The translations under genes and the position numbers were made by a program. The notes under the pieces are model-generated. The model was not told the DNA's origin. It ran no database searches and was given only the letters and a program-made list of their open reading frames with translations. Positions 7,919 to 16,325 of a DNA stretch of 64,000 nucleotides are shown here, piece by piece (within the stretch, counting starts at the first letter, position 1; each line of letters opens with the position of its first letter). Source of the DNA: an uncultured Oscillibacter sp. (lineage in GTDB: Bacteria > Bacillota > Clostridia > Oscillospirales > Oscillospiraceae); the NCBI GenBank assembly GCA_947577075.1, contig CANPTW010000004.1:1-64000 (forward strand). Direction: 5' to 3'.

Positions 7919-8183
7919 CCTGTGCGCCTCCTTTCCGGGTATTTTTATCTGTGGGAGCGGGCATGCCGCCCAGCAGCCCCAGCAGCTCCGCGGGAGCCGC
8001 CTCCTCAACGGCGGAATCCCGGTTGGCTGCCTTGGCGTCCAACAGCTCACTGCGGAGAATCGAAATCTCCGGCGGGGCGGAGATGGCCAGGCGGACCCGG
8101 CCCCCCTCAATCGAAATCACGGAAACGGTGATCTGCTCCCCGATCTGCAGGGATTCACCGGGCTTGCGCTGCAAGATCAGCAA
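7908..8183 (-). CDS. csrA: Carbon storage regulator CsrA
   Basis: RNA-binding translational repressor; in Bacillus it represses flagellin (hag) translation. The first 60 residues are the CsrA beta-fold (MLILQRKPGESLQIGEQ..., VRLAISAP, the IxRxE-like ILRSEL). It has about 30 extra C-terminal residues (PAELLGLLGG...) relative to the usual 60-75, low in complexity and of unknown use. It overlaps fliW by seven bases at its start and yjfB by 11 at its end. FliW, encoded just upstream, is its known protein antagonist. Confidence 0.95.
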   Translation of the reverse strand: MLILQRKPGESLQIGEQITVSVISIEGGRVRLAISAPPEISILRSELLDAKAANRDSAVEEAAPAELLGLLGGMPAPTDKNTRKGGAQDDE

Positions 8184-8638
8184 GGCGCGGCCTCCTCCCC
8201 GCGGCCGAACTCCGCCAGGGGATGCCGCATTTCATAGGGCTCCATGATGACCTGCCGGGCCTGCCGAGTTTCGGGATGAATCACCAGGGGGCATTTCAGA
8301 TTCACGGTGCTGGCCGAAACCGGGTTTTTCACCGCGCAGAGCACATAGAATCCCAGCTCGCCCGCCTCCGCCGCTCCCAGCTGCCGCAGGTCCGCTTCCT
8401 CCAGCACCGGCGCATAGTCCGGTTTCAGGGTGAAGGGGTCCAGCACCACAAAGGCCAGGGCGGGGGTCCTGGCGCTCTGGAGGCAGAGCATGCTGCCCCC
8501 GCTGCCGTCAAAGGGCATCAGGAGGAATTCCTGCTCCTCCTCAAAGCCGAAGAGGCCGTTTGAAAAATGGATCAGGTCCTTGGCCTCGTACTCAATTTCC
8601 CCAAAGTACTTCGTCTGAAGCTTCAGCAAATCCGTCAT
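8177..8638 (-). CDS. fliW: Flagellar assembly factor FliW
   Basis: FliW binds either flagellin or CsrA and thereby couples hag translation to flagellar completion. The 153-residue protein shows the family features: TKYFGEIEY at the start, IHFSNGLFGFEE, DPFTLKPDY, the LCAVKNP motif and a NLKCPLVIHPETRQARQ block. Its ATG overlaps the stop of the DUF6470 gene in an ATGA arrangement. The order flgL-yviE-fliW-csrA is the same as in B. subtilis. The flagellin gene itself is outside the window. Confidence 0.96.
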   Translation of the reverse strand: MTDLLKLQTKYFGEIEYEAKDLIHFSNGLFGFEEEQEFLLMPFDGSGGSMLCLQSARTPALAFVVLDPFTLKPDYAPVLEEADLRQLGAAEAGELGFYVLCAVKNPVSASTVNLKCPLVIHPETRQARQVIMEPYEMRHPLAEFGRGEEAAPC

Positions 8639-9243
8639 GCCTTCACATCCACAGGCTCATAGTCCGGATCGGCGGAGGGGGGCACGTACAGCGGCCCGCC
8701 GATATACTTGATGATAACTTCCGGCTTCTGCTTCACGGAAATCTCAATATCGCCGGGGATAAATTCAAACTCCGTCTGGTTGACCCGCCAATCGAAGTTC
8801 AGCTTATCCATTTCATAGCGGATGTTCATCTCGCCGGGGTCCCAGTTGATTTCGGGGCCCACCGTGGGGATAAAGGCCATCGCCGGCTGGCTGAACATCT
8901 CCTTGCTGATTGCGGTCTTGGCGAGCTGGGACTGCACATCCTCGCCGAACTGGGCCTTCAAGTACAGTTCTCCTTCCTGGGCACGGGCGGCGGTGGCGCT
9001 GTAGGCGGCCTGCTCCCCCTTCTGGGCGCTCTGCTCAATGCTGCGGGCGGCGGTGGGCACAATGGACTGGCGCATCTCAAAGGTATCCATGTTCAGCTGT
9101 ATGGGCCTGCTCTTGATGCTCAGCCCCCCCTTGTCGCGGGAGATCTCCAGCTCCGCGGTGCCCCGGGTGTATTGCAGCTGTGCCCGGGACGTCCGCATCT
9201 CGATCTCAATGGGCACTCTGGTGATTTCAAGCAGTTGTTCCAT
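8635..9243 (-). CDS. DUF6470 family protein (YviE-like)
   Basis: A soluble 202-residue protein with no signal peptide. Position and sequence (start LLEITRVPIEIEMRTSRAQ; end with WRVNQTEFEFIPGDIEISVKQKP and IKYIGGPLYVPP) match the DUF6470/YviE family. That family lies between flgL and fliW in many Firmicutes. Its role is not established; the conserved location implies a part in hook-filament junction or filament assembly. It is coupled to fliW by an ATGA overlap. Confidence 0.85.
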   Translation of the reverse strand: MEQLLEITRVPIEIEMRTSRAQLQYTRGTAELEISRDKGGLSIKSRPIQLNMDTFEMRQSIVPTAARSIEQSAQKGEQAAYSATAARAQEGELYLKAQFGEDVQSQLAKTAISKEMFSQPAMAFIPTVGPEINWDPGEMNIRYEMDKLNFDWRVNQTEFEFIPGDIEISVKQKPEVIIKYIGGPLYVPPSADPDYEPVDVKA

Positions 9244-9287
9244 AATTCATAGCGCACTCCTTTCACTGCAAAATAGAAATTACAGAT

Positions 9288-10640
9288 TTACAGATTGATA
9301 TAATCCATCAGGCTCTGGGAGAGGATGCTGTTGCCCACCTTCAGCGCGGTGTCATAGCAGTACCGGGCGAACATATACGCGGAAATGGCCGCCGCGGGGT
9401 CCTCGTCCTCCAGCGCCATGAACTGCTGGGACAGGGAGTCCGCCGTATTGGTGAGCAGCTCGCTGTTGTCCCGGAGGAAGCCCGTCTCCGTATCCAGCTC
9501 CGTCCAGCGCTGGATGTAAAGATCCTTGTGATCCTCAAACTGCTTGAACAGGGCCCGGGCCTCCGCTTCATCCTCTTCGCTGGCATAATTGCCGTTATCG
9601 GGGTCGCAGCGCTGGAGAATGGTGCCCAGCCGGTCAATAATGTTGATCAGGTTTTGGGGCACATCCTCTACCGTCGCGGTGTTGCCGTTGCTCAGCGTGA
9701 CCTCGATTTTGTCCGTGGTGCCGTAGCCTCCGGTGTAGTACACGCCCTGAAGCGCGCTATTGAACACGCTGGAGGAGACGGCCTCTCCGTCCCGCTCCTT
9801 ATGGCCCAGGCCGATGTCCACGTACTTCGTTTCCTTCAGGAACTCCTCCATCTTCCGAATGTCGCCTTCGGCGTTGGAGTCCACGCGGACGCCCCGGAAG
9901 CAGAGGACGGACTTGGCTTCCTTCGCGCTGTTGGTGGGGGTTCCGTCCTCCTTCAGGTACTTATAAGGATAGGAATCGTTATAGGCCTTGTTTTCCTCGG
10001 GGACCTGGTTCCCGTCCACCGTCACCTGGTTGGCAAGGGTCGGGTCGTTGGTGTACAGCGTCCCCTCCGGCAGCGTACCGTCCGCCACCTTCGCCGGGTC
10101 GGCCATATACTGGAAGGCCGCAGCGTGGTCTGCGTTGGTCCCGTCGGGAGCGGCGATATAAACCGGATTCTCCTCCGGCTCCCAGGTGAAGGGAACATTC
10201 AGCGTATCCGCCCCGCCGAAAACATAGTTTTCGCCATAGCGGCCGTTCATAATCTGCACCAGGTCCTTGGCCTTGGAGGTCAGGGACTGGCCCAGGGCGT
10301 TCCGGCCCGAGGCGTCGGCTCCGTTGGCCCCCCGGATGATGCTTCCGAAAGACGTGTCGTCCGCCATCGCGTAAATGTCCTGGGAGGCGGTCAGTTTGGC
10401 GGACCAGGCCACGTCGTACTTATGGCGCAGGGAGTCGTTCACCGTCAGCTGGCTGGCGGTGCGCTGAAAGGCCCTGCGCAGCTGGAAGCAGCGGGTGGCC
10501 ATGGCAGGGTCCTCGGCATAGGAATTGAAGGTGCGCTGGGTGAGGGCCGTGTTCATCCGCTTGTTCATGGTATTGTTGGAGCGGTTCAGGTCATAGCGGT
10601 AAGACTTCAGCGAGCCGACCGTCGTTGTTCTTGTGATCAT
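9288..10640 (-). CDS. flgL: Flagellar hook-associated protein 3 (FlgL)
   Basis: Second hook-filament junction protein, exported by the flagellar type III system. The N terminus (TTVGSLKSYRYDLNRSNNTMNKRMNTAL) and C-terminal helix (YDTALKVGNSILSQSLMDYINL) are flagellin-like coiled coils. The NGRYGENYVFGGADT motif is typical of FlgL. At 450 residues it is longer than the B. subtilis protein of about 300. The extra length is in the surface-exposed middle (about 150-320), which is rich in Asn, Asp and Gly. It lies 18 bases after the flgK stop. Confidence 0.95.
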   Translation of the reverse strand: MITRTTTVGSLKSYRYDLNRSNNTMNKRMNTALTQRTFNSYAEDPAMATRCFQLRRAFQRTASQLTVNDSLRHKYDVAWSAKLTASQDIYAMADDTSFGSIIRGANGADASGRNALGQSLTSKAKDLVQIMNGRYGENYVFGGADTLNVPFTWEPEENPVYIAAPDGTNADHAAAFQYMADPAKVADGTLPEGTLYTNDPTLANQVTVDGNQVPEENKAYNDSYPYKYLKEDGTPTNSAKEAKSVLCFRGVRVDSNAEGDIRKMEEFLKETKYVDIGLGHKERDGEAVSSSVFNSALQGVYYTGGYGTTDKIEVTLSNGNTATVEDVPQNLINIIDRLGTILQRCDPDNGNYASEEDEAEARALFKQFEDHKDLYIQRWTELDTETGFLRDNSELLTNTADSLSQQFMALEDEDPAAAISAYMFARYCYDTALKVGNSILSQSLMDYINL

Positions 10641-10658
10641 CTGGCTTCCTCCTTGTTA

Positions 10659-13352
10659 TCAGGTCGTCAGGCCGGTATTGTTAATGAGTTTGTCCAGCAC
10701 GCTGTCGATGGTGGTCATCAGGCGGCAGGCGGCGTTATAGGATTTTGCGTACATCATCAGGTTCATGGCCTCGTCGTTGAAGTCCACGGCGGACACGGAA
10801 TCCCGGCTGGTGTCAATCTCCAGGGCGGTTCCGTAGAACGTATCCAGCTGCGAACCGGTTTCGGTCTGGTCGTTGCCCAGGGTGGACCCGATCTGGTTCC
10901 ACATTTCAAAGAGGGTGCCGTTGAACATGATTTCATCGCTGGCGTCCTTTGTGGCCTCCAGGTCCGAGGGGATGAAATCCAGCTTCGCCGAGTCGAACAT
11001 ATATTTAAGGTGGTTGATGTTGTCGCTCTGGCCGGAGACGGGTTCCGTCTTTTCGTCCAGGCAGGTAAAGCTGCGGACCAGGATGCTGGAAACGCTCCAG
11101 GTTGCGGAGATATTGATATTGGAGGCCGTAATGTTCGAGCAGTCGTCGCTGGCGTTGTCGTTGCTGATCAGGACGCCTCCGTCAAAGATGCCCCGGGGGG
11201 GAACGCCGTCCACATCCACAAAGGACTCTGTGGCGGCGTCATAGCTCTGCCCCTTCAAAAAGGCGTTGACAATCTGCTCGCCCACCTCGTTGCTGACGGG
11301 GTCGTCGGCCTTCATCCCCACCTCTATCTTGAGCGCCTGCTGCAGGAAGGGGTTCATCTTGCTCCATGTGTCGTTTTTATTGATCTGGAAGGTCATGGGC
11401 TGGTGGTCGGTTCCAATCGCGTCGCTTCCGTCCACATTCTTTCCGGTGAGGGTGATCGGAATGCCGATTTCTTCGCCCTTGTCGTTTGTCCCTTTGGTAA
11501 TATAGTTTCCGTCCCCGTTCACCCGGTATCCCTGGTTCGCGTCGTTGAACACCTTGGCCAGCTGGTTCGCCAGAAGGTCCAGGGCCCTCTGGTAATACTG
11601 GATGCCCCGCTTGCTTCCGGCGTTTTCATCCCCGATGCGGGAGGGGCCCGTGTCGTCCTTCGTGTGGATCACCGCCTGATCCACAAACTCGCCCTTCTCG
11701 GTCAAAAGCTCCCGCTGGGCCTGAATCCTGCCGCCCAGGTCGTTGTCGTCCAGCTCCACCACCTTGGAGGCAATCTGCTGGAAGACCTGCTTTTCATAGC
11801 GGTAAACCGGGTCGCCGTTGGCGTCCGTCTCGGGCTTTCCGTCCTTCATGGACCGGATCCGCGTGTAAATCGTGATCGTGGTATCCCCGGCTTCGGGCAC
11901 ATCCGCCTCTTCAACGGAGACGCTGTTGCTCTTAAGGCCCTTAAACAGGTCCTCCACCGTCATCGCCGCGCCCGCGGGGTCCTTCTGGGCGGTGGCCCCG
12001 TTCGCCGCAGCCGCCTCCACGATTCCCTTTACAATGGAGGTGTGGACCTGGCCGATCTTGTCCTTCAGTTTCCCCAGCTTGATATTGAAGTTGGAGTTGT
12101 CGACCTTCCGGGCCTCCGACTCGTCTGCGGTGGGCTTTCCGTCCGGCTTCAGATAGCGTTCGAATGCGGCGTTTTCCGTATTCGCGGTGTTCGCCTTGTT
12201 CGGCGTATTGGGCGTATTGGGGGTGACTCCGTCCGCCGCAAGGGGGTCGTTCGTCCCCTCGCCGTTGGCGTCGGTAAAGGCCCATTCCGTGCCCTGGCCC
12301 TTGGCGTCCACAAACGCCCATTCCGTCCCCTTGCCGTCCTTGTCCGTATACGGCCAGTCGGTGCCCTTCCCGGCGGCGTCCACATACGGCGAGAGGGTGC
12401 CCTTGCCGGCGGCGTCCAGGTAGGGCCAGAGGGTCAGGTCGTCCGGGTTTTCCTTCCGCAGGGCTTCCAGCTCCTTGGGGTCCCGCTCCTGGGGCACCTG
12501 CTCCAGAATCAGCTTGCCGCAGTATATGCCGTCCACCAGCAGGGACTCGTCGGTTTCCACGGAGCCGTCGGGGTTCGCGTCGCCCAGGCGGATGGTCAGC
12601 TTTTCCACCGTCAGTCCGGGGCTGATCTCCTCCTCGCTGTAGGTGACATTGATATCGACCAGCTCGGAGAGCTTGTCAATCAGGTTGTTCCGCTCGTCCC
12701 GGAGCTCCAGGGCGTTGTCGCCGTGAACTTCGCATTTCCGGATCTCCTCGTTCAGGGAGCGGATGCTGGTCAGAATGCCGTTGACCTTGTCGACATTTTG
12801 GTGGAGGCTTGTGACCGTGTTGTCATACAACGTCTGAAGCTGGGACGCGTAGCTGTGGAACTTGCTGACCAGGTTCCCGACGGTCTGCCTGACAATGTTA
12901 TCATACTCCTGGTGTCCGGTCTGGTCCACCAGCTGTTCCAGGGCGTCAAAAATCTTGTGAAACTCCAGGCCCAGGATGCCGTAGCCGTCCTCGTCCTTGC
13001 TCTCGTCGCCCTTGCCCACCTCATCCAGAATGGAGGCGATGTTGTTCAGCCCGTCCAGCCGTCCGTCCAGATAGCCGACCTGGGCGTTGGCCTCCCGGAA
13101 GCGGATATCCAGGTAGGGGCTGCGGATCTGGGAGATGCTCTTCACCAGCGCGCCCTGGCCGATGCGGATGTCGCCCCTGGCATAGTAGCGGTCGCTTCCG
13201 GCGGTGTAAAGGCTGACCTGGTTCAGCCGCTGGCGGGTATAGCCCTCGGTGTTGATGTTCGAAATATTGTTGCCCGTCACCGTGAGGCCGGTCTGGGCGG
13301 CGTAAATCGCCAGCCGGGCCTGGGTGAAGGACCCAAAGGTTCCAATGCCCAT
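10659..13352 (-). CDS. flgK: Flagellar hook-associated protein 1 (FlgK) with large repeat-bearing insert
   Basis: First hook-filament junction protein. The N terminus (FTQARLAIYAAQTGLTVTGNNISNINTEGYTRQR) and C terminus (NDEAMNLMMYAKSYNAACRLMTTIDSVLDKLINNTG) are the canonical rod/hook signatures. At 897 residues it is far above the usual 500-600. The surplus is a hypervariable middle that includes five tandem 12-residue repeats of the type WPYxDAAGKGT (residues 308-367), then a run of PNTPNKANTANT. The ATG at 13352 follows AAAGGAG. It lies between flgN and flgL in the standard order. Confidence 0.95.
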   Translation of the reverse strand: MGIGTFGSFTQARLAIYAAQTGLTVTGNNISNINTEGYTRQRLNQVSLYTAGSDRYYARGDIRIGQGALVKSISQIRSPYLDIRFREANAQVGYLDGRLDGLNNIASILDEVGKGDESKDEDGYGILGLEFHKIFDALEQLVDQTGHQEYDNIVRQTVGNLVSKFHSYASQLQTLYDNTVTSLHQNVDKVNGILTSIRSLNEEIRKCEVHGDNALELRDERNNLIDKLSELVDINVTYSEEEISPGLTVEKLTIRLGDANPDGSVETDESLLVDGIYCGKLILEQVPQERDPKELEALRKENPDDLTLWPYLDAAGKGTLSPYVDAAGKGTDWPYTDKDGKGTEWAFVDAKGQGTEWAFTDANGEGTNDPLAADGVTPNTPNTPNKANTANTENAAFERYLKPDGKPTADESEARKVDNSNFNIKLGKLKDKIGQVHTSIVKGIVEAAAANGATAQKDPAGAAMTVEDLFKGLKSNSVSVEEADVPEAGDTTITIYTRIRSMKDGKPETDANGDPVYRYEKQVFQQIASKVVELDDNDLGGRIQAQRELLTEKGEFVDQAVIHTKDDTGPSRIGDENAGSKRGIQYYQRALDLLANQLAKVFNDANQGYRVNGDGNYITKGTNDKGEEIGIPITLTGKNVDGSDAIGTDHQPMTFQINKNDTWSKMNPFLQQALKIEVGMKADDPVSNEVGEQIVNAFLKGQSYDAATESFVDVDGVPPRGIFDGGVLISNDNASDDCSNITASNINISATWSVSSILVRSFTCLDEKTEPVSGQSDNINHLKYMFDSAKLDFIPSDLEATKDASDEIMFNGTLFEMWNQIGSTLGNDQTETGSQLDTFYGTALEIDTSRDSVSAVDFNDEAMNLMMYAKSYNAACRLMTTIDSVLDKLINNTGLTT
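12252..12431. repeat. Five 36-bp tandem repeats inside flgK
   Basis: Five imperfect in-frame units encode LWPYLDAAGKGT, LSPYVDAAGKGT, DWPYTDKDGKGT, EWAFVDAKGQGT and EWAFTDANGEGT. The unit length is constant at 12 codons, so expansion or contraction would keep the frame. Confidence 0.9.
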
Positions 13353-13382
13353 ATAAAAAACTCCTTTTATCTCACAGCGGTG

Positions 13383-13868
13383 TCAGGCGCGAAAATCCGT
13401 CTTCATGGAGGGTGGGGGGGCGCTTTCCGTCTCCTTGCGGTAGCCGGGCCCGGCCTCGCCCCCGGAGGGAGGGCCGCCCATCTCGGCGATGACAAGCTCC
13501 ACCTCATGCAGATTCTGCTCCAGCAGGTTCCGGGCTTTTGCGGAAGCCCTTTGATAGGTCTGGTATTGACCCTGAAGGGTCTCCACCGCTTTTTGAACCT
13601 CCGGGCGCAGCTCCGGGGGGCAGCGCCCCGGCACCTGGGACAGGGGCACCCCCGCGAGGCCCAGCTGGGGCAGCAGCTTATCCCGGGTGAGCTCCAGGCC
13701 CCGGAAGTGCAGGGCCTGGGCCTGCTCCTGATTCAAAAGCTCATTCAGCTCCGTCAGATTATCGGTCTGTGCGGCGGCATACTTTTTTTCCGCCAGGACC
13801 GTCAGGCTCTCCAGCCCCTGGCCCATGGAACGGAGGAAGGACAGGTAGGAACGGTACAGTTCTTCCAT
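13383..13868 (-). CDS. flgN: FlgN-type flagellar chaperone
   Basis: Cytoplasmic export chaperone for FlgK and FlgL. The 161-residue protein is mostly helical, with Gln/Leu-rich heptad patterns (LTELNELLNQEQAQALHFRGLELTRDK) and the family-typical late AKARNLLEQNLHEVE helix. It lies between flgM (stop three bases upstream of this start) and flgK. A Gly/Pro-rich tail of about 30 residues follows the last helix. Sequence similarity in this family is always low, so the call rests on composition plus position. Confidence 0.88.
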   Translation of the reverse strand: MEELYRSYLSFLRSMGQGLESLTVLAEKKYAAAQTDNLTELNELLNQEQAQALHFRGLELTRDKLLPQLGLAGVPLSQVPGRCPPELRPEVQKAVETLQGQYQTYQRASAKARNLLEQNLHEVELVIAEMGGPPSGGEAGPGYRKETESAPPPSMKTDFRA

Positions 13869-13871
13869 GCC

Positions 13872-14180
13872 TTATTCCTCCACCAAAAAGAGCATCCGCC
13901 CCGCGATGGCCATGGGGTCCGGGGCATATTCCCCGGCGGCCACCTCGCGGCGCAGCTCCTGAATGTCGCCGGTGGTGTTGGCCGTCCGCACCTCCCGGGA
14001 AAGGCGGCTGACCATCTCCATCTGGAAGCTCTTCCGCCCCGCCGGGGCGGAGAAATCCACGGAGTCGTAATTGTGCCCGGAGACAGGCTGGGCCAGTGTT
14101 CCCCGCTTCTGGGCGGGGTAATAGCTCTTCGTCCGGCCAATGGGGGAGATGGCGCCGGAACCGGTAGAAGTCAGCATCAT
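13872..14180 (-). CDS. flgM: Anti-sigma-28 factor FlgM
   Basis: Inhibitor of sigma-D (FliA) that is secreted once the hook is complete. The 102-residue protein has an unstructured N-terminal half. The helical sigma-binding C-terminal half (SRLSREVRTANTTGDIQELRREVAAGEYAPDPMAIAGRML) matches the FlgM pattern, including the GxYxxDPxxIA motif. It is the first gene of its operon and lies behind a sigma-D-type promoter, so the inhibitor is controlled by the factor it inhibits. Confidence 0.93.
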   Translation of the reverse strand: MMLTSTGSGAISPIGRTKSYYPAQKRGTLAQPVSGHNYDSVDFSAPAGRKSFQMEMVSRLSREVRTANTTGDIQELRREVAAGEYAPDPMAIAGRMLFLVEE

Positions 14181-14231
14181 AACTCACATCCTTTGCAAAT
14201 GACAGCAATCCTCTTCCTCTATTCATTATTC

Positions 14232-14258
14232 ATATCGGCAAAACGGCCGGAAAGTTAA
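14232..14258 (-). promoter_or_regulatory. Sigma-D (sigma-28) promoter of the flgM operon
   Basis: On the minus strand a perfect -10 GCCGATAT (14232-14239) is preceded by exactly 15 bases and then TTAA (14255-14258), close to the sigma-D pattern TAAA-N15-GCCGATAT. It lies 52 bases before the flgM start. Confidence 0.82.
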
Positions 14259-14329
14259 GAACGGCAGGGAGAATTTTCTTGATTCTCAGAGAAACGGCGC
14301 GGCGGAGCGCCTCCCCGCCCCATAAAGAA

Positions 14330-14362
14330 GCAGGTTCCGCCCCCCAACGGGGCGGAACCTGC
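14330..14362 (-). terminator. Terminator of the cheAWRB operon
   Basis: A perfect 14-bp GC-rich stem (14330-14343 with 14349-14362) is followed on the minus strand by TTCTTTAT. It lies 33 bases after the cheB stop and before the flgM promoter. Confidence 0.82.
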
Positions 14363-14394
14363 CGCAGCAATTCTATCGATCCTGCCGGACCCGG

Positions 14395-15435
14395 TCAGTG
14401 CAGCGTTTTCAAATGCCGGAGCAGCACCGTGGCCACATTCTCACAGGACGCCTGAACGCAGACCGCCCCAATGTCATAGGCCACCATGGGCATGCCGTAC
14501 ACCACGCTGGATTCCTTGTCCTGACCGATGGTGTAGGCGCCCTTCTGCCGCATGGCCAGAAGCCCCGCGGCGCCGTCCTGCCCCATGCCGGTCATGATGA
14601 TGCCCACCATCTTGCAGCGGACCGCCTCGGCCATGGACTGGAACAGCGCGTCCACCGAGGGCCGGTGGCCGCTGACCTTCTCCCCCGCCGTGCAGGAAAC
14701 GGTGTATTTCTCTCCGATCCGGACCACCCGGCACTGCAGGTCCGCCGGGGCCACCAGCGCCAGCCCCCGGCGGAGCTCGTCGCCGTTCCGGGCCTCCCGG
14801 ACCTCCATCTTGCAGATGCGGTTCAGCCGGTCGGCATACATCTGGGTGAAGCCCTTGGGCATGTGCTGGACAATGACCATGGGCGGAATGTCCTCCGGCA
14901 GGCGGCGCATCACCTCCAGGGTCGCCTCGGTGCCCCCGGTGGAGGCCCCCAGGCCTACCACCACCCGGTCCAGGGCCGGACCGCCCCCCAGGCTCGGCGT
15001 GGACACTGCGACGGAGGGGCTGCGCATCGGGGCGCTGCGCACCTTGGCCATGGAGGCCACCAGCACCTTCTGCGTGAGGTTGGTGATGAAAACCTCCTTG
15101 CTGTCCTGAACGTCCGGCTTCCGGACAAAGTCCACCGCTCCGGCGTTCAGCGCGTCGAAGACCTTCAGGTTCAGGGAGGACACCAGAATCACCGGCACCG
15201 GGTTCGTGGGCAGATACTCCTTCAAAAAGTCAATGCCGCTCTGGCCCGGCATCTCCACATCCATGGTGACGACGTCGGGCTTCAGGCGGGGTATCTTCTG
15301 CTTCGCATCCAGCGTGTTGATGGCATAGCCCACAACCTCCATCCTGGGATGGGCCGAGAGGCCCTGGATGATCAGGTTCCGGGCCAGGGCGGAGTCGTCC
15401 ACCACCATCACGCGAATCTTTTTCCCCAGTTCCAT
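14395..15435 (-). CDS. cheB: Chemotaxis protein-glutamate methylesterase CheB
   Basis: Adaptation enzyme that removes methyl groups from (and deamidates) chemoreceptors when phosphorylated by CheA. The N-terminal receiver domain has acidic DD13-14, phosphoacceptor Asp59 and Lys107. The C-terminal esterase has Ser165 (GASTGGT), His191 (VQHMPKGF) and Asp287 (GMGQDGA), a full catalytic triad. The 346-residue length is standard. It is the last gene of cheA-cheW-cheR-cheB. It works against CheR and alongside the CheC/CheD/CheV system encoded elsewhere in the window. Confidence 0.97.
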   Translation of the reverse strand: MELGKKIRVMVVDDSALARNLIIQGLSAHPRMEVVGYAINTLDAKQKIPRLKPDVVTMDVEMPGQSGIDFLKEYLPTNPVPVILVSSLNLKVFDALNAGAVDFVRKPDVQDSKEVFITNLTQKVLVASMAKVRSAPMRSPSVAVSTPSLGGGPALDRVVVGLGASTGGTEATLEVMRRLPEDIPPMVIVQHMPKGFTQMYADRLNRICKMEVREARNGDELRRGLALVAPADLQCRVVRIGEKYTVSCTAGEKVSGHRPSVDALFQSMAEAVRCKMVGIIMTGMGQDGAAGLLAMRQKGAYTIGQDKESSVVYGMPMVAYDIGAVCVQASCENVATVLLRHLKTLH

Positions 15436-15456
15436 TGTAAAGGAACCACCTCCTTG

Positions 15457-16299
15457 TTATTTTTGGAAGGTCGCCGTAGCCAAACGGCGATAGGGCGCGT
15501 TCTGGCTCAGGTTCTCCGATGCGCTGATCAGCAGGTATCCGCCGGGGACCGTAGCCTCGTAAAAGCGGCGGACCAGGGCGTCCTTGGTGGGCTGGTCAAA
15601 GTAGATCATCACGTTCCGGCAGAAGATCACATCGAACTTCCGGCGGAATTTGATGGGGTCCATCAGATTGAAGCTCTGGAAAATCACGTTGTTTTTCACC
15701 GCGGGGGACACGGTGTGGGTGCCGTCCCGGTTGGGGGTGAAATACTTCCGCTTCCAGTCCGCCGGGATGGTGTCCGGCAGATTGTAGGTCCCCCGCCTGG
15801 CGCTGGCCAGGGCCTGGGCGGAAATATCCGTGGCCAGGATGCGGGTGTCCCACTCCTTGGCCCGGGGGCCCAGGTAGTCGAAGAGGAACATGGTGATGTT
15901 ATAGGGCTCCTCCCCGCTGGAGCAGCCCGCGCTCCAGATGGCCAGGGTCTTGTCGCGCTCGTGGCGGCGGACGATCTCCGGGATGATGCTGCTGCAGAAA
16001 TAGTCCAGGTGCTCTTTTTCCCGCATGAAGAAGGTGTAGTTCGTGGTCAGCTTGTTCAGGACCAGCGTGACCTCGTCGTTCTCCTTCTTGTCCAGAAGGT
16101 GGTTGACAAACTCCCCAAAGCTGGCGTATCCCAGTTTCTTCAGAGCGGGCGAGAGGCGGCTGGTAATCAGCTGCTTCTTCTGGCTCAGATCAATGCCGTA
16201 GCTGGACTGAATAAACGTCACCATCCGGCGGAAATCCGCGTCCGAAATCGTCATGGGGCCGAAGCCGCCCATCTCGCCGTTCTTGTTTACCGTTTCCAT
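15457..16299 (-). CDS. cheR: Chemoreceptor methyltransferase CheR
   Basis: SAM-dependent methyltransferase acting on receptor glutamates. The N-terminal helical CheR_N domain (ISDADFRRMVTFIQSSYGIDLSQKKQ, with SRLSPALKKLGY) precedes the Rossmann domain. That domain carries IWSAGCSSGEEPY (SAM site), ILATDIS, FCRNVMIYFD and a C-terminal GGYLLISASENL. The 280-residue length is usual. The start is uncertain: the ATG at 16299 lacks a clear ribosome binding site, and an internal ATG 15 codons later begins closer to the domain. It is in the cheAWRB operon. Confidence 0.96.
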   Translation of the reverse strand: METVNKNGEMGGFGPMTISDADFRRMVTFIQSSYGIDLSQKKQLITSRLSPALKKLGYASFGEFVNHLLDKKENDEVTLVLNKLTTNYTFFMREKEHLDYFCSSIIPEIVRRHERDKTLAIWSAGCSSGEEPYNITMFLFDYLGPRAKEWDTRILATDISAQALASARRGTYNLPDTIPADWKRKYFTPNRDGTHTVSPAVKNNVIFQSFNLMDPIKFRRKFDVIFCRNVMIYFDQPTKDALVRRFYEATVPGGYLLISASENLSQNAPYRRLATATFQK

Positions 16300-16325
16300 A
16301 GTCTTGTTTCACCGCTTTGATAGAT

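Noticed and set aside
12252..12431. Regular 36-bp periodicity that could suggest a CRISPR array
   Set aside because: The units are contiguous, diverged and in frame with flgK; there are no unique spacers and no cas genes.
9528..14258. A 1576-codon open frame on the plus strand
   Set aside because: It lies entirely antisense to flgL, flgK, flgN and flgM, which have clear family signatures. GC-rich codon bias leaves the opposite strand open; its translation is Val/Gly/His-rich with no domain.
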